From contig OX638329.1 of assembly GCA_951812755.1 (NCBI GenBank), positions 3,232,522-3,296,521 of the forward strand: 64,000 nucleotides of DNA, given 5' to 3'. The stretch's first letter is position 1; every line of letters starts with the position of its first letter. A model generated the notes under the pieces. That model had not been told where the DNA came from, did not search any database, and worked only from the letters and a program-made list of their open reading frames with translations. The position numbers were made by a program, and so were the translations under genes. Shown piece by piece: positions 26,101 through 32,892 of the stretch. Origin of the DNA: an uncultured Latescibacterota bacterium. GTDB taxonomy: Bacteria > Latescibacterota > UBA2968.

Positions 26101-28608
26101 ATGCGATCAATTATCACCTGCATAATTCTATTTTTGTGGGCCTGTCCTTGCTCTGCCAGCGATCCGGTGCAAACGCTGACCTATTGCGATAATCTCTCCG
26201 GTTGGTCCAACAATGTCCAGTTATCCAACGATGCCCAGGAGGGTCGCTTTGCCGTCGCTGCTTCCCCGCCAGCAGGTCAAACGGGATTCTTTACATATAA
26301 TTTTTTTAGCACAGGTCAGGACATCTCCCAAAGACACAGCTTGAGCTTCTGGTGGAAAGTAGAGGGCAATGGCCTGAGGGACCTCAAAATCAAGGTTCGC
26401 AACCATCCTCTGGGCGGTGGTAGGGAAGCCATATATACAATCTGGGCGGGACAAACACCGCCTCAGGGCTGGCAACTTGCCGTTGTAGAACTGGCAAAAC
26501 CCCACGCTATCTGGGGCAGTGAACCCGATTACAACAGGCGATACATCACATATAGAACAGAAACCAGTTCAAATTCAAACGCGCGCCTGCTCATCGATCA
26601 TATTGCAACCGTCGATCAGACCTTTTCATGGCAAGTTGACGCGCCAGTACAGGAAAAAGGCTCCATTGACCATCTCGATTTTGATGGCAACGGAGCCGTC
26701 GGTTTTAGTGATTTTATCCTCTTTGTTCAGAAATTCGGTGCAACGCAGGCCGATTCGGGATATGATCCCCTCTGCGATCTGGATTCTGACGGACAAATCG
26801 GATTTGGTGATTTTCTCACTTTTGCTGCTGGATTCGGATCTGGCGGCACGCAGTGGTACATACCCATCACATTGGAAAACGCCACCACACAACCATTAAA
26901 CATTGTGGTGGGAACCGAAACGCAGATTTTATTGACACAGACGATTGAGGCGGGAACAACCCGGATTCGCGTGCCAATTCCCCGGGATATTATCGCCTCA
27001 CGCGACCCCTCCATATATCCCATCCCAATTTGGGCGCAAGTTGCAGATTTTATCCAAACGCGGAGCAGTTCGATATCTTACGTACCTCAGAACAGTAAAC
27101 TCGTATATCCGGGACCTGAAGGGCGACTGGTCTATGTAGCAGACGAAAAGGGCAATATCATTCCAGACTTTTCACACTGTGGCTATATGGGTGGTGGTGT
27201 GGCTCTGCCAGATGTGCCGGTGGCAATGACGGTACAGCCACAGGTCGGAGGAGACGACACAGCGCGATTGCAAGCGGCAATCAACGACGTATCTGCACGC
27301 GCACTGGACGCCAATGGATTTCGGGGGACCTTGTTACTCAAGCGCGGAAAATATCGCATTGGTGGGACCCTGCAGATTCGGGCAAGTGGCGTTGTACTGC
27401 GCGGTGAAGGCGAAGGTGAAAACGGTACGGTATTGATTGCAACGGGAACAGAACAGCGCACATTGATCGAGTTTGAAGGCAGATCATTCTGGCAAGAGGT
27501 AGGGGGAACGCGACAGGCCATTGTAGATGATTATGTCCCCGTAGGCACAAGAACATTCGCTATCGCAGATGCTTCGGGTTTTGCAGTTGGCGATGACATC
27601 CTCGTGCATCGACCCAGTACGGCACAGTGGATTGCGGCTATAGGGATGGATCGCATTGAGATGTCACATCCCGACGTTCGGCAGTGGGGACCGGGCACTT
27701 ACGACTTTCGCTTTGACCGCACCATAACTGCCATAGAAGGCAACCGGATAACAATCGACGCGCCCATGGGCAATGCATTTGAACGCGAATACGGCGGTGG
27801 GTGGATCTACAAATACGAATATCTCGGGCGCATTGAACAGGTCGGCATTGAGAACTTGCGCGGCGTATCGGAGTTTGATGACAGCGAAAGAGATGAAAGT
27901 AGGGAGGGTGAGTTTATCGATGAAGATCACGCCTGGAACTTTGTCGTATTTTCACGCGTGCAGAATGCGTGGGCGCGCGATATCACCTCGGTTCACTTTG
28001 GCTATGCATGTGTAACCATTGGCAACCTGGCAAAATGGATGACCGTGCAGGATAGCCAGTGTCTGGATCCCGTATCACAGATCACCGGATCGCGGCGCTA
28101 CTCTTTTCCCGTTCATGGACAATTATCCCTCGTACAGCGGTGTTATACCCGGCGGGGACGTCACGATTATGTTCTACACGACCGTGTGCCGGGGCCAAAT
28201 GTGTTTTTGGATTGCACAGCGGACATCGCGCATTCCGATTCAGGACCCCATCACCGATGGTCTGTTTGCACCCTGTTTGACAATGTGACCGTGAACGGCA
28301 ATGCCATCAATGTTCAGGATCGGCAAGGTTCGGGCACTGGGCACGGTTGGGCGGGCGCGCAAAAAGTATTGTGGAACTGCGAAGCAGAGAGCTTTATCGT
28401 GCAAAAACCCCCAACATCGCAAAATTACGCCATCGGCTGCATCGGCGAGAAACGAGAAGGCTGGTACAGGCGCGAAGATGGATATTGGGAATCACACGGG
28501 CTGAAGGTCTCTCCGCGCAGTTTGTACTTGAAACAACTCGAAGACCGCCTGGGCATAGAAGCTGTAAAAGCCGTGACGACCAGAGCACAGATCGGGAGGG
28601 GAAATTGA
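26101..28608 (+). CDS. Secreted beta-helix (pectate-lyase-fold) protein with internal dockerin
   Basis: The product is 835 residues. It has a signal peptide at 1-19 ending C-S-A-S and a beta-sandwich domain at about 25-180. A dockerin type I pair follows at about 190-250: D-F-D-G-N-G-A-V-G-F-S-D-F and D-L-D-S-D-G-Q-I-G-F-G-D-F, each a calcium-binding loop. From about 375 there is a right-handed beta-helix region (D-D-T-A-R-L-Q-A-A-I-N-D-V, then L-L-L-K-R-G-K-Y-R-I-G-G-T-L), as in pectate-lyase or polygalacturonase folds. Likely exported polysaccharide binding or degradation. No cohesin gene is in view. Confidence 0.85.
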   Translation: MRSIITCIILFLWACPCSASDPVQTLTYCDNLSGWSNNVQLSNDAQEGRFAVAASPPAGQTGFFTYNFFSTGQDISQRHSLSFWWKVEGNGLRDLKIKVRNHPLGGGREAIYTIWAGQTPPQGWQLAVVELAKPHAIWGSEPDYNRRYITYRTETSSNSNARLLIDHIATVDQTFSWQVDAPVQEKGSIDHLDFDGNGAVGFSDFILFVQKFGATQADSGYDPLCDLDSDGQIGFGDFLTFAAGFGSGGTQWYIPITLENATTQPLNIVVGTETQILLTQTIEAGTTRIRVPIPRDIIASRDPSIYPIPIWAQVADFIQTRSSSISYVPQNSKLVYPGPEGRLVYVADEKGNIIPDFSHCGYMGGGVALPDVPVAMTVQPQVGGDDTARLQAAINDVSARALDANGFRGTLLLKRGKYRIGGTLQIRASGVVLRGEGEGENGTVLIATGTEQRTLIEFEGRSFWQEVGGTRQAIVDDYVPVGTRTFAIADASGFAVGDDILVHRPSTAQWIAAIGMDRIEMSHPDVRQWGPGTYDFRFDRTITAIEGNRITIDAPMGNAFEREYGGGWIYKYEYLGRIEQVGIENLRGVSEFDDSERDESREGEFIDEDHAWNFVVFSRVQNAWARDITSVHFGYACVTIGNLAKWMTVQDSQCLDPVSQITGSRRYSFPVHGQLSLVQRCYTRRGRHDYVLHDRVPGPNVFLDCTADIAHSDSGPHHRWSVCTLFDNVTVNGNAINVQDRQGSGTGHGWAGAQKVLWNCEAESFIVQKPPTSQNYAIGCIGEKREGWYRREDGYWESHGLKVSPRSLYLKQLEDRLGIEAVKAVTTRAQIGRGN

Positions 28609-28774
28609 ATGGCAAAACGCAAACAATGTCCGCAGGACCGATTTTGAATCGTCTTCAAGTTAGTTTGATGTCCAGTCTTTTCATTCCGAGATTGGTTGGT
28701 GGGAGGTTCAGGTCGCATAAAGAAATCCTCCTGACCTTGTGTCTATTCCTCGATATGTTTCTGTGGTATTTCCC
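28609..28774. other. Gene-free gap between the beta-helix gene and mazF
   Basis: This 166-base convergent gap has no coding pattern. A weak stem (ggttcagg at about 28709 with cctgacc at about 28734) could stop transcription, but it lacks a T tract. Confidence 0.3.
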
Positions 28775-29134
28775 TCACGTTTCAGATTCCCTTGCCAAGA
28801 GCGTTTCGACTCTTTGTAAAACCGCATCCACTATCTCCGCGGGCAAAGGACATATCAGCGTTGTATTTCTTGCCTGCCAATCCATATTCTTGACCTGATC
28901 TGACAGAATAACACCCGTCACGTTTAACCCAGTAGGAATGGCGACTTCAAAGGGATACCCCTTCACCTGATTGGTGATTGGGCAGAGTATTGCCAAATGG
29001 GTCTTGCCATTATAAGCACCCGGTGAGAGCACAACGGCGGGGCGGCGTCCGGCTTGCTCGTGTCCTGCTTGTGGATTGAAGTTAATCCAGACCGCATCGC
29101 CACGCTGCGGGACATACTCATCTGGTGTCACCAT
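28775..29134 (-). CDS. mazF: MazF/PemK-type endoribonuclease toxin
   Basis: The product is 119 residues. Features are the P-Q-R-G-D-A-V-W-I-N-F entry strand, the G-R-R-P-A-V-V-L-S loop, C-P-I-T-N-Q-V-K-G-Y-P-F and D-Q-V-K-N-M-D-W, typical of ChpB/MazF toxins that cut mRNA at short motifs. The ATG at 29134 overlaps the mazE stop by 7 bases, the usual antitoxin-toxin coupling. Confidence 0.94.
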   Translation of the reverse strand: MVTPDEYVPQRGDAVWINFNPQAGHEQAGRRPAVVLSPGAYNGKTHLAILCPITNQVKGYPFEVAIPTGLNVTGVILSDQVKNMDWQARNTTLICPLPAEIVDAVLQRVETLLARESET

Positions 29135-29370
29135 ATTTCGCCGCCTGTCGCAGGTCCAGTATCTACTTCACCGTGTAAGTTGTGTTCCGTCACCTGGGAT
29201 AGAAGATCGTCCAATTTCAATTTAGACGGCTTCACAGGTTCAATGATCAACTCTTTACCACGCAGCGATAATTCGACGGGTGAATTGGGTTCAAGCCCGA
29301 TCTGGACAGCGAGTGGTTTGGGAATGCGCAAGGCTAAACTATTACCCCATTTCTGCACACGGGTTTCCAT
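29128..29370 (-). CDS. mazE: MazE-type antitoxin (AbrB-like swapped-hairpin)
   Basis: From the ATG at 29370 the product is 80 residues, with AAAGGAG before it; the longer frame to 29409 lacks such a site. V-Q-K-W-G-N-S-L-A-L-R-I-P-K is the AbrB/MazE DNA-binding hairpin and the acidic C-terminal tail would wrap around MazF. The pair probably represses its own promoter upstream of 29370. Confidence 0.94.
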   Translation of the reverse strand: METRVQKWGNSLALRIPKPLAVQIGLEPNSPVELSLRGKELIIEPVKPSKLKLDDLLSQVTEHNLHGEVDTGPATGGEIW

Positions 29371-29594
29371 ATTTTTCTCCTTTGATGAGTAGATACAATG
29401 AAGATACATTGAAAACCGAATTTATCAAGCCCGATTTTGCATATCGCTCGCGCAGCAGCAATGCATAAGAACATCAAAATGCACAAAAACATAATTTGCC
29501 CGTATTCTATCTGAGTGACCTTGCTTTTTGCAAATTCCGTCTTATTTTCTCAAAATCTCAAACAAACGCTTGCGAATGATAGGGGGAAATAAGA

Positions 29595-29711
29595 ATGAAT
29601 GATCAGGTCAGCATGACGGTTCTGGTGATCGATGACGATGCACATATTCGGTCTTCGATAGGGAAGTTCCTCCCAAAATGCCCTGTGTTCTTCAGGGCAT
29701 TTTTTGTGTGA
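29595..29711 (+). pseudogene. Response-regulator remnant (receiver N-terminus only)
   Basis: The 38-codon frame begins with a receiver-domain start: M-T-V-L-V-I-D-D-D-A-H-I-R-S-S-I-G-K-F-L, with the acidic D-D-D cluster. It then runs through a terminator hairpin (29675-29705) to a TGA. A G-rich site (agggggaaat) precedes the ATG. The rest of the receiver, including the phosphorylation aspartate, is gone. It is probably the stump of an NtrC-like or other two-component regulator gene left by a deletion, since sigma-54 control elements lie just downstream. Confidence 0.68.
29675..29705 (+). terminator. Rho-independent terminator
   Basis: AAAATGCCCTG (29675-29685) pairs perfectly with CAGGGCATTTTT (29693-29704) around a 7-base loop and continues into a T run. 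It sits inside the 3' part of the response-regulator stump, so that stump is transcribed, if at all, as a short RNA. Confidence 0.85.
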
Positions 29712-29750
29712 TTTCTCTCTGTAATCCCCCTGTTTTATTCCTATCCCAAC

Positions 29751-29787
29751 TGTTTCAAATGAAACACCAACTGTTTCATTTGAAACA
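29751..29787. promoter_or_regulatory. Two palindromic enhancer-like boxes (TGTTTCAnnTGAAACA)
   Basis: TGTTTCAAATGAAACA (29751-29766) and TGTTTCATTTGAAACA (29772-29787) are each palindromic apart from the centre. Their centres are 21 bases apart, two helical turns, so dimers would bind one face of the DNA. They lie about 100 bases upstream of a sigma-54 promoter, the usual place for sites of NtrC-type activators. Confidence 0.72.
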
Positions 29788-29864
29788 CTTTTCCGCATGT
29801 CCTTTTTTGGGCATTTTTTAAAAACATGCTCTCCTGCAAGCAGTTACGGATTTTTTGGAAATTT

Positions 29865-29880
29865 TGGCACGCTTTTTGCA
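29865..29880 (+). promoter_or_regulatory. Sigma-54 (RpoN) promoter
   Basis: TGGCACGCTTTTTGCA matches the -24/-12 consensus TGGCACRN4TTGCW at every fixed position, with GG (29866) and GC (29878) exactly 12 bases apart. Transcription would start near 29890, 50 bases upstream of the recombinase-like ATG. Confidence 0.88.
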
Positions 29881-29939
29881 CCATATAAAGGGCACGAGAT
29901 CAAAATTTTCAGTTCTAACCCATACAGGAGGGCATTCCC

Positions 29940-30536
29940 ATGGTTCACCAGTCACTCGTAACTCGTCCAGCAGTACCATCCCATAAAGTCCCATCGCAGA
30001 AGCTCCCCAAAGCGCTCGCGCAAGACGAGCTTGAAGCACTCAAATCCGTACGCATGAACCCACGCGATCGCGCGCTGATCGCCGTTCTCTCGATGTGTGG
30101 TTTGTGCGTTTCCGAAGCGTGTTCGCTCACAATTGACAATATCCACTGGTCAACGGATACGCCGAGCTTTCGCTTTACCTGCAAGCGCGGCAAAGAGCGC
30201 GTTGTCCCGATGAACCCCGAGGTGCAAGACGTACTCCGCGAGTGGCTGGAGTCCCGTCAGTTTTCAGATTCTAAATATGTCTTTTGCAATCTCCGCAACG
30301 GACAGCGTCTCAGCCGCAAGACCGTTGTCAGGGACGTGTCCCACACCGGTGCGAGAGATCAGATCGATCTTACGTTCGCCGTGGTGCTGCTTTTGAGCAG
30401 TGCCGTCAGTTTCACTACCCGGGAGATTGAATTCAAATTTGCCCAAAAAAAGGAGATTTTGTGGTTTCAGCCCGTTTTAAGAGGTCTCTCGCAACGCATA
30501 AAAGATTTGTTAAGGCAAGAAGCAAGAGGTTTTTGA
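29940..30536 (+). pseudogene. Decayed tyrosine recombinase (XerC/D-like)
   Basis: The open frame of 198 codons starts with an AGGAGG site upstream. Residues about 24-140 match the catalytic domain of phage-integrase family recombinases: D-R-A-L-I-A-V-L-S-M-C-G-L-x-V-S-E-A, then G-K-E-R-V-V-P-M-N-P and Y-V-F-C-N-L-R. The box-I catalytic arginine of G-L-R-V-S-E is cysteine here. The homology stops near residue 140, before the H-x-L-R-H and tyrosine boxes. The remaining residues are unrelated. It cannot recombine DNA as is. It is the first frame behind the sigma-54 promoter. Confidence 0.75.
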
Positions 30537-30553
30537 GAAATTGGAGGACTTGA
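30461..30553 (+). CDS. Possible 30-residue basic ORF
   Basis: The GTG at 30461 follows AAGGAG by 5 bases and opens a 30-residue, very basic frame (M-V-S-A-R-F-K-R-S-L-A start) that ends 2 bases before the next gene's ATG. It overlaps the tail of the recombinase frame. No family is recognised. Support rests on the ribosome-binding site and the tight packing only. Confidence 0.3.
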   Translation: MVSARFKRSLATHKRFVKARSKRFLRNWRT

Positions 30554-30555
30554 AA

Positions 30556-30702
30556 ATGGCTTATCCGCCTGTTCACTACCTGAAACTGGGGCAAGTAGAG
30601 AGGGAACTGGCGGAAAAGCAGAAAGAGATCGAGGCTCTGAAACGCAAAAACGTGCGATTCAGGGGTGTGTTACGTATCCGTCTAATAGGAGACCAACTAT
30701 GA
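30556..30702 (+). CDS. Small coiled-coil protein of unknown function
   Basis: The product is 48 residues with GGAGG before the ATG. The sequence M-A-Y-P-P-V-H-Y-L-K-L-G-Q-V-E leads into a heptad-rich helix (R-E-L-A-E-K-Q-K-E-I-E-A-L-K-R-K). Its TGA overlaps the ATG of the membrane-fusion protein gene by 4 bases (ATGA), which argues that it is translated and coupled to that gene. No family recognised. Confidence 0.6.
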   Translation: MAYPPVHYLKLGQVERELAEKQKEIEALKRKNVRFRGVLRIRLIGDQL

Positions 30703-31427
30703 TATACAATGCGATGTTTCTGTGCGGTCTGTGCCTCATGCTCATTGCCGCAAGGGGCAATGCAGAAGAACTGATGTTGCGGGCACCTTTAGTACCTGCG
30801 CGATCGGCGACTGTCTATGCCGGGATGAACGCACGGATGCAGCAGGTCAATTTCGAGGTGGGAGACCGGGTGGTCAAAGGGGATACCCTCATGGTATTAA
30901 CCCGCCGGGATTTGCGCGTGAAGGAAGCTGCGGCTCGAATTGCACTGAAGAAAGCGCAGACTCTGCAAGTGCGGTTGGAAATGTTGCACGATAAGAAGCT
31001 GATCAGTGACCAGCAGCTCGAAAATGTCCGCTTTGATGCCGAGGTCGCACACTATAACTGGATCACCGCGCGTATGGAACTGGACAGAACCGCAATCATT
31101 GCGCCCCAGGACGGAATGGTGGTCGAGGTCAATGTGAAGGCAGGTGACTGGATACTGGCTTACTCCGCGGTCGCGCGGGTCATCGACCCCATGGATCTTC
31201 AGGCGTTTATGTTTGTGCCCGAGGGCAAACTGAACGCGATCCATAAGAATATGCCGCTGTCTGCCGTGCCGACCGCTGGCGGAAAGCGCGCGTTGCCCGG
31301 GCGCATTGTCGGGATCAGTCCTGTTATTGATCCGGAAAATGGGACGTGCAAAGTAACAGGTCTCTTTTTGAATGCGGGAAAATATGTCCGCCCCGGTGCC
31401 CTGGTCAACGTGACCATCGGGAGGTAA
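30699..31427 (+). CDS. Periplasmic adaptor (membrane fusion protein, HlyD/RND type)
   Basis: The product is 242 residues. After a signal segment (to about residue 23) comes a split lipoyl-like domain (V-G-D-R-V-V-K-G-D-T-L and later I-I-A-P-Q-D-G-M-V-V-E-V-N-V-K-A-G-D), a helical hairpin of about 50 residues with L-I-S-D-Q-Q-L, then a beta-barrel domain with V-R-P-G-A-L-V-N-V at the end. These proteins bridge inner-membrane pumps to TolC-type exit ducts. It is shorter than the usual 350-400 and no pump or duct gene is adjacent, so it may be an orphan. Confidence 0.82.
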   Translation: MIYNAMFLCGLCLMLIAARGNAEELMLRAPLVPARSATVYAGMNARMQQVNFEVGDRVVKGDTLMVLTRRDLRVKEAAARIALKKAQTLQVRLEMLHDKKLISDQQLENVRFDAEVAHYNWITARMELDRTAIIAPQDGMVVEVNVKAGDWILAYSAVARVIDPMDLQAFMFVPEGKLNAIHKNMPLSAVPTAGGKRALPGRIVGISPVIDPENGTCKVTGLFLNAGKYVRPGALVNVTIGR

Positions 31428-31510
31428 AAAATATGTTTCTCATCAATAAGAAGTTGTCTTATTTTTTATCTCATGAGCATTTATCAAGTAATAATGACAG
31501 GAGATATATC

Positions 31511-32302
31511 ATGCAGAGAGTAATCAAAAGTATTTTTGTAGTCGTCTTATTGGGATTTTTCACGGGTACATCCGCTCAAGTTTCACAGGAGAAAATGGCT
31601 TCTTTTAAGTCACCGGAGATGGTGGTGATTCCTGCGGGAAGTTTTAAGATGGGTTGCGTCTCTAGGAAAAGTTGCACCAACGCCGAGAGGCCAGTACACG
31701 AGGTGACGCTTGAGTCGTTCGCGCTGTCGAAGTACGAGGTGACATTTGAGGAGTACGATCTCTTCACAGATGCGACGGGTCGCGAGCGGGCAGACGACAG
31801 AGGTTTTGGTCGGGGGCGGCGTCCCGTGATCAATATCACATGGGATGATGCGGTGGCGTACACGGAATGGCTATCGGAACAGACAGGGAAGAGCTATCGT
31901 TTGCCGAGCGAGGCAGAGTGGGAGTATGCGGCGCGCGCGGGAACGGTGACGAGGTATAGCTGGGGGGATAATCTTGGTCACAACCGCGCCAATTGCAATG
32001 GGTGTGGCAGTCAGTGGGATAATGAGATGTCAGCACCTGTGGGATCGTTCGAGGCCAATGGTTGGGGGCTTTACGACATGCACGGCAACGTGTGGGAATG
32101 GACTCAGGATTGTTATAATAATAGATATGTGGGCGCACCCAATGACGGGTCTGCATGGGAGGTCGGTGACTCTACAGCGCGCGTGGTGCGTGGCGGTGCA
32201 TGGTACCTGGAAGGATTTTTCCAGCGCTCAGCTGCTCGCGACCAACACAGGACCTTTGCCGGGAGCCTTTATGTCGGGTTTCGGGTTGCGCAGAGTTTAT
32301 AA
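31511..32302 (+). CDS. Exported formylglycine-generating-enzyme-like (SUMF1 domain) protein
   Basis: From the ATG at 31511 the product is 263 residues, with AGGAGA 7 bases before it and a signal peptide (V-V-V-L-L-G-F-F-T-G-T-S-A). Typical SUMF1-fold text follows: M-V-V-I-P-A-G-S-F-K-M-G, then S-K-Y-E-V-T, Y-R-L-P-S-E-A-E-W-E-Y-A-A-R, Y-D-M-H-G-N-V-W-E-W and V-V-R-G-G-A-W. Most bacterial proteins of this fold are not sulfatase activators. The upstream open frame from 31346 overlaps the adaptor gene and is rejected. Confidence 0.88.
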   Translation: MQRVIKSIFVVVLLGFFTGTSAQVSQEKMASFKSPEMVVIPAGSFKMGCVSRKSCTNAERPVHEVTLESFALSKYEVTFEEYDLFTDATGRERADDRGFGRGRRPVINITWDDAVAYTEWLSEQTGKSYRLPSEAEWEYAARAGTVTRYSWGDNLGHNRANCNGCGSQWDNEMSAPVGSFEANGWGLYDMHGNVWEWTQDCYNNRYVGAPNDGSAWEVGDSTARVVRGGAWYLEGFFQRSAARDQHRTFAGSLYVGFRVAQSL

Positions 32303-32326
32303 CTTCAATTTTTTCACCAAAAAACA

Positions 32327-32361
32327 AAAAGGGTGTGAACACTAACAGTTCACACCCTTTT
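32327..32361 (+). terminator. Rho-independent terminator after the SUMF1-domain gene
   Basis: AAAAGGGTGTGAAC (32327-32340) and GTTCACACCCTTTT (32348-32361) pair perfectly over 14 bases around a 7-base loop. The A and T runs on both sides let it work in both directions, so it may also end the tRNA-Phe transcript from the right. Confidence 0.9.
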
Positions 32362-32415
32362 CTTATTGGAACTTTACAAGGAAATCTACGTCTGTGTATA
32401 GTCAAAACAAAGAAA

Positions 32416-32491
<76 letters not shown>

Positions 32492-32669
32492 ATCATCTTT
32501 CCCGATAAGATCAGAAAATTTAACAAAACGGATGATTGGTGTCAAGGTTCTTGCGTACGTTTTTTCTCAAACAGAAATGATGTTGCGCTATATGCAGGAT
32601 TACAATTATAAACAGATAAACCATTTGACAAATGCAAGGGGTAAGAGTTAATTATCCCCGCACATTTTC

Positions 32670-32859
32670 TAAGAGACTGTTTTAAAACTCATTTTGCCCC
32701 TTCTCAGCTATGCGCTATTGCCCTGTCATTCTGAGCGGAGCGCAGCGGAGTCGAAGAATCTCATACCAACTCAGGTGGAAAAGATGCTTCGGCTACGCTC
32801 AGCATGACAAAACGCCGGACACGCGTAACATCAGGTATTAATTTTAAAACAGCTTCTAA
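32670..32859. mobile_element. MITE-like element, copy A (184 bp plus TAA duplications)
   Basis: The element spans 32673-32856 between TAA triplets. Its ends are 15-base terminal inverted repeats of the form GARRCTGTTTTAAAA. Inside lie longer imperfect inverted repeats (tcattctgagcggagcg on the left, the complement of gctacgctcagcatgac on the right), so the element could fold into one long hairpin. It codes for nothing. Copy B at 58462-58645 has the same length, about nine in ten identical bases and the opposite orientation. This copy ends 36 bases before the DUF6785 start codon. Confidence 0.88.
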
Positions 32860-32892
32860 AGAATTTTATCTTGTATCACGAAAATCACGCCA

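Noticed and set aside
28347-28898. Plus-strand ORF of 183 codons
   Set aside because: It overlaps the end of the beta-helix gene and mazF in other frames, with no motif.
31511-32302. SUMF1-domain protein as activator of the sulfatase at 1-739
   Set aside because: They are 31 kb apart. The former has a signal peptide while the sulfatase shows none, and most proteins of this fold are not sulfatase activators.
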